Positions 36,411 to 46,559 of a stretch of DNA of 64,000 bases are shown here, in pieces. Below the pieces are notes generated by a model. The model did no database searches. It had not been told where the DNA came from and saw nothing but the letters and a program-made list of their open reading frames with translations. The stretch spans positions 5,768,501 to 5,832,500 of the forward strand of contig OZ017801.1 of NCBI GenBank assembly GCA_963969395.1, in the 5' to 3' direction. Position numbers and translations under genes: made by a program. Within the stretch, counting starts at the first letter, position 1, and each line of letters opens with the position of its first letter. This DNA is from Pseudoscleropodium purum. Lineage: Eukaryota > Streptophyta > Bryopsida > Hypnales > Brachytheciaceae.

Positions 36411-36870
36411 ATGCAAAAAACCACGATGTTGAATCCATTAACATAGATGTAGAGGACATTGTCTACTTCTAACATATTCAAAAAGTATTTTGGTAAATGA
36501 TTTAAGGTAGTTGAATTTATAGCTATAGTTTAAGTCTTTGAGTTTATAGTAGATGAACAAACCTTTTCTATAGTAGGATTCATGAAGCAATGTTTGGGGA
36601 ATACTGGCATCTAGTTACGACCTAGCCCTAAAAATTCAAAGATTTTCAAATGATTTAGAAATATTTAGGATGATATTCTGAATGAAAAAAGAAGATTTTT
36701 GAAAATGGACAAAACAGGAAAATTAAATCTCTACATTTAAGCCATTGACCCTTAGAATATGTAGCAAAATTAACAATATAAAGGCATTTTCCCCAATGGT
36801 TAGCCAATTAGGCACATACTTTTAAGGAAATTTTATTACTATATGCATAGTATTTTATTACTATATGCAT

Positions 36871-37062
36871 CAGGGTTGACGAATCTCAACGTCCGCCCCA
36901 AAATAGCGTCCATTTTCCGAACGTCCGGACGCACGGATGCTAGCGGACGCAGCATCCCTCCCGCCGTCGGAAGGCGGACGCGCGGGGCGGGGCGGACGGG
37001 CGGGGCGGTCGGGCGTACAGACCAGACGGGGCGGACAAACAGGGCGGACGAGGCGGACTTCG
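36871..37062. promoter_or_regulatory. Left GC-rich terminal region of the 11.8-kb element
   Basis: Follows the terminal repeat with dense CGGAC/GTCCG and GGGCGG words up to about 37062, where AT-rich DNA begins abruptly. The first 110 bp match the left ends of the short elements ('gtccgccccaaaatagcgtcc', 'ccctcccgccgtcggaaggcgga'). In hAT elements, repeated subterminal motifs are transposase-binding sites; that role here is inference. The 300 bp after it (37063-37360) are AT-rich and lead to the end of the RING gene. Confidence 0.6.
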
Positions 37063-37360
37063 CATTGCCATTAGTCATTAGAAAATTTTATATTGTTATG
37101 TAATTTGAATGTTACACAATAAAAAATGAATGCATCCACGTAAAATAAGATGTACATATAAAAATATTTTTATACGCAAATGAAAATATAGCATCTTTAT
37201 ATATAAATATATATGTATAAACAAAATACATGAAAACATAGTTCCAATATCACTATTGAATCCTATACGATCTTTTTAAGATCTAAATCTTTCACATTCT
37301 TTTTTGTTTTTAAACAATGAAAGGACCATTGTTTTTAAAAAACAAAATTCTCCTCAAATC

Positions 37361-39994
37361 CTACTTTCCACCGGATGGACCACTACTTTCTCCCAAAACA
37401 AAAGGAAAATCTGCTATACCGAGGAGCTTAGCAGATGATTGATGAGATGACCGTTGTTGACTTGGACGGACTATTCGCCCTCCAGATTGAACTTCGATGT
37501 CCACCTTATGAAATTGTTTCTTGGTTTTTGGAGAGAAGTCATCGTCCTCTTCACGCTTCCTTTTTTGTTTTCTTTTCGGTGATAAATCGACTTCGTCTGC
37601 CTTCAAGGTTCTCAAGTTGCTCTCCACACGATCTACCATCCCTTGAACAATTTCATCATCTCTTTTCCCTTGCCATACTGTGAGGCAGTCTCCATCCAAT
37701 AGGAAAGCCTTCCAATGCCCTATAATATCGCCAATGCGCCTATCAAATGCTGCTGCCACATCTACAGATGAATGTCCTGTGCTTGTTTGTCCATTTGTAT
37801 CGTAGACAGCACGAACTTTTGCAGCCTCTTCCAACTTCGACAATAGAAGGGCCCTACCTACGAGGGTGTGGTCGTATGCCTTATACTGCTCATCGAACTC
37901 TTTTCCATGGTTCACCTCCACCCAACTGTCTTCTGGTCCTCTCTCCACTTTTTTATTTGAAAAACAAAAAAACTTTTCGTGTTGCAAACTCCAATATCCC
38001 CCCATGTTGCAACAAAACATTTCACGGGCCGCGTCATCTACGATTCCTCGAGCCCGCAATTCCACCTCTCTATTGTGAGTCATCCACACATTGAAATCCA
38101 ATGGTTGCTGAGATTCCTCGTACAAATCATGCCTCTGTTCATTTGCATTCCACTGGATTGGCTTCCCCCAATGTTGATAATTTTGAAATTTGTACGGTGC
38201 TTGATCAAGAGGAAGATTCCAACAATTGTACTCGTGGCCTGGAGGCATAGCTTCCAAGATACCAAACATTTCGTAGAACCTAGCACTCAATGGACTACGA
38301 CACTCGGTACACACCGAACGAATGAGTGATGTTTTCACAATGCAAGTGATATGAAAAGTGTGGCGACATTGGCCCATGGTTACCGCACCTTCCGGTCCGA
38401 AGAGACCTTGGCAAAGGCTACAACAACCATCCAAGATTGGAGAGACTGGATCACAAGCATGCACCACTCGCTTGTCTTTCACATTGATGTGTGCTGAAAG
38501 TGTATTGTAAGGGACCCATCCTTCCTCTACTTCCAAGGCCCAATTAATGGGTGGAGCTTGGTCCTTCTTTGTGTGGTTTAATCGCTCAAACATGGCATCA
38601 GTGTCTCCCCAACATGTGATCTCCGTATATTCCTTTGAAGGATGTTGGTCAAACATAGTCTTGAACCAACTCAAAGAGCTTTGAATGGCATCGCAATTTT
38701 CATTCGACTCCATTGCCAATGTTTGAAGACCTGCCATTGCTCGAGATACTATAGAGGGTCTGTCTTGGAGTCTTTGTACCCATGCTAACCATCGAGACTC
38801 CAAGCCGCTAGATGGCATAAACTTCTTCCAATCCAAGCACAATTGCAATCGATTCAACTTGGATTCAACGATTCCTTTTGCTTCAATTGCCTCCTCCAAT
38901 TTATGCTTCAACTCTTGAAAGTCACAACTCTCCGTTTGCGTCTCCGCATTTACGTAAACGGATGAAAGCTTTTCCATTGATGGTTGTTGTGTCACTTTTA
39001 ACATGGTCATGTTTTGACTTTTTTGTACATTCACAATAGCAGGGTTGTCGCTTGCTTCGGCCTTATCAAAAGGAAGAGAGAGCTTATCTTCACTCTCTTG
39101 AGTCTCTTGATTGTCTCCGAGTACAATCACTGGTGAGATTGCAACCTCACTTGGATTTTTGGAGGTCCCTTGCAATTCTGCAATCCGTTTACGCATCTTC
39201 ATCAACTCCTCCATTTGCCTTGATGATTGTTGATTTAAATGTTCAACCTCACTCTCCGAAATCTTTAATTTCAACTCCAACACTTTGCACTTTGCTTCCA
39301 CTCCTCCAAGGTCAGCAATTTTCTTCTCATATTCCACCAATTGTAATATGTGAACATCTCTTTCTTCGAAAAGTGGTCCGAAAGTCTTCGTGAGATTCTG
39401 AAATGCTATAGCACCTTTCAACATCTCTAGTGCTATTAAAGAAAACTCCTTGGCCAAATTCATAAAAGTCGGAACAACTTGCGCTAAAAATTCAGCTGAC
39501 ATCATCATCTTGAAAGCTGTATCAAGTATATGTCCAACATTCTTTGGATCTGCAAGTGGATTCATTGGAACAGCAGTAGCACCATCATCGGGGTTGGACG
39601 ATCCGCCTATTTCTTCATGAAGGTTAGCAAACTGAACCGAGAGCTTCAAAAGATTTTCCAATTGTTTTGGATTGGACATGTCTTGCAAGATTCGATGTAG
39701 AGGACTTGACAATGACGCTGTAAACGGAAACTCCTCCGTCCGCCTTTTATGCTCGGAACTCCATAATGAGGATATATTATCAATCGTCACGCCTTGTCCA
39801 CGAGGCGTATGTACTTTGTCTTCTAAACTTAACGCTGGACTAGATTCAACGCCTTGATGCACAGGCGGAGATTTGTAGACCAAACTATCAAAACAATTGT
39901 TGGCTATCAGACTATCAATTGTAGCATTAGCCTTTGCCACTTTCTCCGCCAAGACTTCGTCTACTTTACTTTTTGAAGTTTCCCCGCGTTCCAT
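37361..39994 (-). CDS. Coiled-coil and RING-H2 protein, 877-aa open frame (3' part of gene 1)
   Basis: The longest intact frame in the window. A first region (about 100-200) is helical. Heptad-rich coiled coil runs at about 205-275, with more at about 355-395. A canonical RING-H2 finger spans residues 525-565: Cys525, Cys528, Cys543, His545, His548, Cys551, Cys562, Cys565, with spacing C-x2-C-x14-C-x-H-x2-H-x2-C-x10-C-x2-C. Such fingers usually belong to E3 ubiquitin ligases, so a ligase role is likely by family but unproven. The C-terminus (about 805-830) is Lys/Arg-rich, like a nuclear signal, and ends Ser/Gly-rich. The ATG at 39994 is the first in this frame, but the frame is open to a TGA at 40058-40060, and homology shows that the original protein began further upstream (see 39966-40760). 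It is the only cargo frame free of stops over such length. Confidence 0.8.
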   Translation of the reverse strand: MERGETSKSKVDEVLAEKVAKANATIDSLIANNCFDSLVYKSPPVHQGVESSPALSLEDKVHTPRGQGVTIDNISSLWSSEHKRRTEEFPFTASLSSPLHRILQDMSNPKQLENLLKLSVQFANLHEEIGGSSNPDDGATAVPMNPLADPKNVGHILDTAFKMMMSAEFLAQVVPTFMNLAKEFSLIALEMLKGAIAFQNLTKTFGPLFEERDVHILQLVEYEKKIADLGGVEAKCKVLELKLKISESEVEHLNQQSSRQMEELMKMRKRIAELQGTSKNPSEVAISPVIVLGDNQETQESEDKLSLPFDKAEASDNPAIVNVQKSQNMTMLKVTQQPSMEKLSSVYVNAETQTESCDFQELKHKLEEAIEAKGIVESKLNRLQLCLDWKKFMPSSGLESRWLAWVQRLQDRPSIVSRAMAGLQTLAMESNENCDAIQSSLSWFKTMFDQHPSKEYTEITCWGDTDAMFERLNHTKKDQAPPINWALEVEEGWVPYNTLSAHINVKDKRVVHACDPVSPILDGCCSLCQGLFGPEGAVTMGQCRHTFHITCIVKTSLIRSVCTECRSPLSARFYEMFGILEAMPPGHEYNCWNLPLDQAPYKFQNYQHWGKPIQWNANEQRHDLYEESQQPLDFNVWMTHNREVELRARGIVDDAAREMFCCNMGGYWSLQHEKFFCFSNKKVERGPEDSWVEVNHGKEFDEQYKAYDHTLVGRALLLSKLEEAAKVRAVYDTNGQTSTGHSSVDVAAAFDRRIGDIIGHWKAFLLDGDCLTVWQGKRDDEIVQGMVDRVESNLRTLKADEVDLSPKRKQKRKREEDDDFSPKTKKQFHKVDIEVQSGGRIVRPSQQRSSHQSSAKLLGIADFPFVLGESSGPSGGK

Positions 39995-40760
39995 GCAAAC
40001 CTTGCCTTTGTTTACAAACTCCGTTTGCGTTTGTGCCGCAACATTTTGGTGTAAAGGTCAAACGCGTTGGAGCTGTGGAAAAGACTTCACCCTCCTGCGC
40101 TTCTACATCTTTCTCCACATCTTTCTCCACATTTTTTGAAGAGCTTTCATTGATTGCTTTTGTTGGAGATTGTACAGACCGTAATTCTTCAACATTTGAG
40201 GCTTTCTCTACACCATCCGTTTTCACCTCAATAGTATTTTTTAATACTTTTTCTGTATCTCCCTCTGAATTGTACAAGTTAGGAATGTCCTTTTGATTGG
40301 CTTCAAGTAGAAGTGGGCAAGCTGTTGTTGTCGGAAACGTGCTCCAATCGATCTTGCGCTCTAATATAAGTTCCGCATAAACCATACACGCCACGCTATA
40401 ATTAATATAGCCTTTACTTCTGTGCTTGTTTCCGAATAGAACACGCTACACCTCCTCAGATTGATGGACAAAATATTTGTTGTTGTAAGTCCATGGTTTA
40501 TAACAAAAATCTCGTGTATGACTCCTGTGCGACTCCTGAGGCCACAACTTGTCAATGTGGTACATTTTAACATAGGTCCTGCACATTTTTTATGTCCAAT
40601 ACTCCGCATCTTCATCTTCCCACCCGCTCTCTGCTTTAATTGTAGGGTCATTTAAAATGTCAAGCCGAAGGTCATGTGTAGCCCCCTTCACTTTGCTCTT
40701 TTTCTTCGCTTCGCTTTCCGGAGTCACCCCATCCATATTTCGATCACCTTCGCCGTTCAT
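39966..40760 (-). pseudogene. Broken 5' part of the RING gene, with CxxC-like N-terminal domain
   Basis: From an ATG at 40760 the frame reads 'MNGEGDRNMDGVTPESEAKK' and on to a TAA at 40590-40592 (codon 57) and a TAG at 40446-40448 (codon 105). It then stays open to 39966. The switch to the frame of the 877-residue protein needs one frameshift within about 40030-40060. Around codons 46-75 it carries 'SGWEDEDAEYW', a stop, then 'KMCRTYVKMYHIDKLW', and around codon 121 'SVACMVYAELILERKIDW'. These match the N-terminus of gene 2 at 44166 in the same order and spacing, so the two genes share a duplicated domain. The TAA stands where gene 2 has the first Cys of its CxxC pair. With the 877-residue part the gene would span about 1,130 codons. 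Confidence 0.7.
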
Positions 40761-40970
40761 GATTGTCAATTGGATTCAATAACCAATTGAAGTGAATAAA
40801 AAAATCTCACGTGATAGTCAAAAGTGATGGCATCAATCGCAACACAGTAACAAAAGATAGAGGACCCCAACTCTCCACCCCGTAGGAGCAACTAGTGCAT
40901 AAAGCAATAGTAGCACATCCAACTTGGCACCAAAGGAGAATTGAAGTGAAAAGAAATGAAAGTCACTCCA

Positions 40971-41222
40971 CCTTTATAGCCGTCCGCCGTCGGACCTGCC
41001 CCGGACCGCACGAAGCAGCCCCGAATCTCGCGTCCGTCGTGCGGACCGACGACGTCCGCTTCGGTAGCGGACGCCCCATCCGTCCGACCACCCCGACCGA
41101 CCGCCCCGTCTGACCGGCGCATCCGCCCGGACTGTCCGCACTGTCCGCCTTTTGACGCCGTCCGCGCTTTGGACACGCCGACCGCCCTACTTAAACACTA
41201 ACCGCCGACGGCGTCCGCCCAA
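40971..41222 (-). promoter_or_regulatory. CGGAC-rich promoter island of the RING gene
   Basis: On the minus strand a TATA box (CTATAAAGG, 40979 to 40971) lies about 211 bp before the ATG at 40760. Immediately upstream of it is about 240 bp of dense CGGAC/GTCCG and CCGACC words that stop abruptly near 41222. The same arrangement precedes genes 2 and 3. The promoter role is inferred from position, TATA box and composition. Confidence 0.6.
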
Positions 41223-43647
41223 CTGTCCATTGGTGCATCCTATGAGGCCATTATTATTCAAAAAGAGCGGTAACATTTCAAAAATAAAACAGCCTAATAA
41301 TCACTGCTAAATGAGGATCAATGTAATTGGTTTGTCATTTTTTTTTTTTTTAAAATGTAAACCCTAAACCTTATAACCTAATTACCCTAAACCTTTTCTT
41401 TTCTCCCCTAAATTGTTTTTACGAATGAGGGGAATGTGGTTAAGTTGAATATGTTTGAATTATTTACTGATATTATTCCTCTAAATAGGTTTTGAGAAGA
41501 TCTGAAGATGGTGGGGATTTTTTTAAAGTTCATTAGGAAATCAAATGTTTTGCAAAAATAATCAATTCCATTTTTATTGTAAGCAAATGAAATTTTAAAA
41601 AAAGGCCCCAATACATAATTAGAATAATAGTTTAATGGATTTCAACCTCATGATATTTAATGAAAGGTTGTGATTTTTCATTAAAAGTGCATCACGATCT
41701 TCAAATGAACATCGAGTCTTTCATATTTTTTAATGAAATTTTGATTAGATTTGAAAACAAAGAAAAAGAATCAATGTTTTAACTTTGAAATCATGTATGG
41801 CTATATTTTTCCTTAAAAACATAGAAAAATTCGTTACTTGAGTTGGTTGAGTAGAATACATTATACACTTATACATGTGCTATATTTATTTTGAAGGGTA
41901 ATTCCAATATTCTTATTTCAGATGTTTTTAAATATTAATTTTAAAAAAGAGGCTTCATTGTTTAAAGATCTAAAAAATTGACAAATATAATTTCTATTAT
42001 AAATAGGAATTGAATTCGGAATTCGATTTTTGAAATGATTCAAATGAACAAGATATTGATTATAAAATATTTCTTTGTTTGAGTTTTCAAAATGAATTCA
42101 CGAAACAATTGCAAACTTTTGAACTTAGGTATATAGTATTGTATTTGGTTTGTACTTTGTAGAGTATAATACTTCCATTTTAATCCTAAATAAATGAAAA
42201 AACTCCACATGAATGAAATATTTCTATATATTGCACAAAGATTTCTACCAATTACTATGATAATTAAATACATTGTTACATTTCATAAAATATTCTATAT
42301 AGAAAAAAAAAATCATTTCAGTTTTCAATCATGATAAACGATGTCTTCTACTCTTTCTGTCATATGTTCATTTTATATAACGTGTACATTGTACAATCTT
42401 TGAGAGTAAGGTAGTTCATTTTTGGCTCTCATTGAAATAGAAAATATATTTGTGTTTGGATTTTGAAATCATTATGTATTCTACGGTCTTGCAAGAATGC
42501 ATCTTGTTTCTTCCTTTGAATCCTTTTGATATTTTCTTTATTTTCCTTTGTTTTCTGTCTCGTAAGGCTCTTATTATCTTGTTCTCTTCATTTGACCAGC
42601 CTATTTGGTTTGGCTCTTAGTTTTTTGTTTTTTTTAATGTAATGGTTTATGCATATGTTATAAAATATATATATTATTTATCTAAAATTAATATATTGAT
42701 GAACAAACGCATAAAGGCATTGAATGCTTTCACATTTAAAGTTATAAATCTATCATAAATCACTCTTGCAAATTTGAATGATTGAATCGAAAATTTGAAA
42801 ATGTAATTACAAGAGCTTTCAATTCAATCAATTGCATAAATCATAAATGTTGAAATGCAATTCGTATGAGTTTAGCATCTATGAAGATTAATTCATGCCA
42901 TCCACATGCAATTTTCTAATTTAATAAAATGCAATTGAGTACTTCAATTTCTTTCTTTTCAATTCTCTAAGTAACATTCACTTCATATCTTTCTCTATTT
43001 GTTTATCTATTTTTTGGCAACAAATGGAGAAACCATCTTTGTCTATATTTGCACATGCACTCTTATTTGATTGATGAAGAATAGATCTATGAAATATATA
43101 ATCATTGATTTGTTCATGTTGATTTATCTAATATATTTTATGTATGTATATATATATTTATATATATATATATCATTAAAGGAGTATGAAAGACAAGATT
43201 GACAGATTGTGTTCGAATGTTGTTGATTTTAAAATGATTTAGTACTATATCATTTATAAGAATATTATAATAGTGTTATGTTATAATATTCCTAAAACAA
43301 TTGCAACAAATATTAAAATACATGCTAAGTTAGGTTTGTTAGCCTACCAATTGTTCATTAATAGACATAATTGAGTAGCCCTCTTAAATGAAACATTCAA
43401 TATCTAATATTTTACAATCCAAATGGTGGATTTGTCTAAAATTTTTTCCACATCTTTTCCAACTAATTTACTACAAGATGCTACGGTTACATATGCCCCA
43501 AAGTATTTTTCTTCTAAGACTTGATATTTGCACTACTATTGGCAGTTTTGAAGTATTTTTAGTGAAAAGAACTTTAGGGGTTAAACATCTATACTGTGAG
43601 ATTTTGAAAAAAGAACAATTTGCTTTATTAGGTTTAGGGTTTAAGAT
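41223..43647. other. AT-rich spacer between the divergent genes 1 and 2
   Basis: About 2.4 kb with no recognised gene. It includes a (TA)-rich tract at about 43141-43175. I looked here for hAT transposase motifs and saw none. It may contain unrecognised nested insertions. Confidence 0.45.
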
Positions 43648-43943
43648 GAGCCGTCCGCCCTGTCCGCCCGATCCAACGTCTGCCTTGTCTGCCTCGTCCA
43701 CCCCGATACCCGTCCGCCCTGTCCGCCGCGATATCTGTCCACCCGTCCTCCATCCGCCCTGTTCGCCCGAATCGGAGTCCGCCCTGTCCGCCCGATCCGG
43801 CATCCGCCCCGATACCCGTCCGCCGTGTCCGTCCGATCGGGCGTCCGCCCTGTCCGCCCCGGTACGGCCGTCCGATTGACACGCGGACTGATGTGGTCCG
43901 CATGATCTGGACGTCCGCCTCGGGGCGTCCGCATATATATATG
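43648..43943 (+). promoter_or_regulatory. CGGAC-rich promoter island of gene 2
   Basis: A 280-bp block of GTCCG/CCGCCC words rises abruptly from AT-rich DNA at about 43650 and ends at a TATA-like run (GCATATATATATGGGG, 43931-43946), about 220 bp before the ATG at 44166. It is the counterpart of the islands at 40971-41222 and 46014-46393. Open frames on both strands of this block are composition artefacts. Confidence 0.6.
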
Positions 43944-44165
43944 GGGAAGCGGACAGCTCATTCCGAACAATTGTTCTCTTTTGGAGTGGGCGGACCAGTG
44001 CATTGGAAGCTCTACGCGCCCCTTCCGCTTTGAGTGAATGATTGTTGTGGCATTGTTACAAATTTTCACAAAGTTCACGCTTGTAAAATTTTAATTAATT
44101 AATTAAATCAAAATTTTGGTTCTTAAGCTTTCTAATTGTTTCATTCTCTTTGCTTCGGCTTCATC

Positions 44166-45418
44166 ATGCCGAAAGATAGAACACCCAAAAAAAGTAGTCG
44201 AAAGGGAAGACCCCAATTGTTCGATTGGAATGCTTGGGCCGATCCATTGTGCGTGGGAGAACCGGGATGGGAAGAAGAACCAACAAGAGTGTGGGATTGC
44301 TCAATGTGCAAGAAGTATGTAAAAATGACTCACATTCAAAAACTTTGGCGACGTGAACATTTAGAGCACCAAGCACCACGTTGGGAAGGACAACTGTCTA
44401 CGTGCCAAAGAGAGCACTTCAAACAACGATACACACAAATGCATCGAGTTCTTGACATTAAAAGCGCCAAACCAAATATAATGAATTATAATGTTATAGC
44501 AATGGTTTGGGTAGAGATTGTACTCCACAAGGACGTGGACTGGCGTACTACTACAGGTCGCAATGTGGAGAACTATACGCGCACGGATGCCGTTATAGAT
44601 ATACAGTGGAGGGGCACAAGCGATTGCATGCCAGAGTAGTCTAATTGAGGTTATCTACAACAACCTTCAGTTGTTCTACGAGATGCTGAAGATGCGTGGA
44701 CAGATGACGATGATATACAAGCGCCTGTCACATTTGGAGTTAGACACGAGTGGGTAGAAGAACGAAAACGAATTGAATTCGAACAACAAATGCAAGAGGC
44801 AACATGCAGAAGCCTTCAAGATCGTGGACGGCAAGATAGGCATGGTGGGTCCTACGGACATGAACATAGAACGCAAGAATCTGAACAAGGAAGAGGTGGT
44901 TTATACTCTGGTTACGATCCTTAAAATAGATATGAAGGTGGAAGAGGGAGCTATGGATCCACGCATTATGGTGGTTCAAGTGCAGTTGGTTCTCGTTATG
45001 GCACTCCCCCTAAAATTTGCTCTCTAGGTGGAATAGGTAGCTATGGCAAGACGCACTATGGTAGGTCTACTGAATCTGGTTCATATTATACGACGCCCAC
45101 TCAAGTAAGCTCCGAAGGTAGTGGAGGAAGCCATGTAACCCTGCAGTATAGTTGCTCTCTTCACGGAAGCGCCCAATACTATCCGGGATCAACTAGAAGT
45201 GATTCATACGAGCATCATAGGGCCTTTTATTACGGGGCTTCAAATGAAAGAGGATCAGAGCCTACTACTCCGGTTCCTCCTCCCACTTTTGGAGGTTCAA
45301 ATTATGGACAAGGAGGTGCACCGAGTGGATATCACGGAAACTACGAAGGTAGTCCGTTCATTGGAGTACAAAAAGAGGCAGCGGTCAACAATTTGAGTCC
45401 GATTCAGATTCCGAATAA
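44166..45418 (+). pseudogene. Gene 2: CxxC-domain protein with Gly/Tyr/Ser-rich tail (broken)
   Basis: Begins 'MPKDRTPKKSSRKGRPQLFDW', a basic N-terminus. At about residues 38-65 is 'WEEEPTRVWDCSMCKKYVKM' followed by 'HIQKLWRREHLEH', a CxxC plus His arrangement that may bind zinc. 'MVWVEIVLHKDVDW' follows near residue 120. One reading frame then continues through three in-frame stops (TAG 44637-44639, TGA 44646-44648, TAA 44922-44924) into an acidic segment and a long tail rich in Gly, Tyr and Ser ('GRGSYGSTHYGGSSAVGSRY' and the like), typical of disordered, phase-separating proteins. Near 45370 a slip in an A-run would switch into a frame ending 'QQFESDSDSE' at 45418; without it the frame runs to 45497. 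All three stops are one C-to-T change from Gln or Arg codons. Function unknown; the N-terminal domain is shared with gene 1. Confidence 0.7.
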
Positions 45419-45497
45419 AAAAACATGCAAGTATATAGTGAGCATGTATTTGCTCCATTTTCTCATTTTTACTCTCACGACAAGTATAGAGTACTAG

Positions 45498-46013
45498 ATT
45501 GGTAGAAGTAGTACAAAATTTTAAATGAATAGAACAATTTTGAACAACAATTTTGTTCACTTTTTCAAAAAGTGTTGTGTAATAGTGTACACCAAATATG
45601 TATGTAGGCAAGCATATTGTTGAAGACATCATTGTATTATTTTATAGTAGCGTTGATGTATAAGGCTATAAGCGACTTTGATAAATAATAAAAATATGAA
45701 GAAAAAATGTAATTTTGTAAGAGCCATATTATGTCTATTTTTGAATTTAGCATTCGAGGTTAAATATGTACTAGCATGGTGTGTATTTTGAAATTATTGT
45801 TGTGTGTTTATTACATTTAGAAACTCGTAAATGATATAAATGTATTTCTAATTAATTTATGAAAGATTAAATTATTTGAATATTTGAAATTTTTTTATTT
45901 TTCATTCAACGATTGCTAAAAACTAAAATGATTTCTTATTCGTATGAAAAAATGCCCAAATTAGACAATTAGTGGTTCTTCTTTAGATTCTATTTTCAAA
46001 TATGAAAAATAAA
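45498..46013. other. AT-rich spacer after gene 2
   Basis: Probably the 3' flank of gene 2; contains several AATAAA-like words (for example near 45685) but no gene. Confidence 0.4.
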
Positions 46014-46393
46014 TCGGATCGGGCGGACGCTTGATTTGTCCGCCCGTGCCCGTCCAATTGGGCGGACGGTTTGGGGCCGTCCGTCGCGACCCGTCGGATC
46101 GGGCGAACGCCAGATTTGTCCGCCCGTGGCCGTCCGATTGGGCGGACGCGGCTGTAGGGTTTCGGGGAGGCGGACGGCTGATGCGTCCGCCAGCCGCGGC
46201 CCGTCTGATCAAGCGGACGGTTTGGAGCCGTCTGATCGGGCAGACGGGGCTTGAGGGTTTCGGGGAGGCGGATGGCCGATCCGTCCGCCACCCCGGCCCG
46301 TCCGATCGGGCGGAAGGTTTGGGGCCGTCCGCGCCCCAATAAGATGGGTAGACGGGCCGTCCGCATTGTCACTTTTGCTTTGCCCCTTATAAA
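46014..46393 (+). promoter_or_regulatory. CGGAC-rich promoter island of the kinase-like gene
   Basis: About 350 bp made of repeated modules ('cgtccgattgggcggacgg', 'gatcgggcggac', 'gagggtttcggggaggcgga'), ending beside a TATA box (TATAAATG, 46388-46395) 172 bp before the ATG at 46560. The phrase 'gggtttcggggaggcgga(c/t)ggc' occurs twice about 100 bp apart (46156 and 46254), so the island itself contains direct repeats. The translations across it are repeat artefacts. Confidence 0.65.
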
Positions 46394-46559
46394 TGCAAGG
46401 TGGAGCAGAGAGCTTGGTGGTTCATCCTCCATTGGCTCCTTTCCGAGGCAAGGCAAGAGTGGTTTATTGGGGCCCCCTTGTTGCCAATTTTTTGGACACT
46501 TGCGCGTGAATTCAATTTCAAATTAAAAAATTTGATCTATATCAATTTCATTTGTCACG

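Noticed and set aside
37435..38329. Plus-strand frames opposite the RING gene
   Set aside because: They are antisense shadows of the 877-codon minus frame, which alone has a recognisable zinc finger and coiled coil.
43648..46380. CGGAC-rich islands as further nested short hAT elements
   Set aside because: None of the three internal islands has CAGGGTTGAC/GTCAACCCTG ends or an 8-bp flank, and each abuts a TATA box, so I treat them as promoter modules.
46014..46380. CRISPR-like array of short repeats
   Set aside because: Repeats are irregular, GC-rich, without uniform spacers, and in a eukaryotic context.
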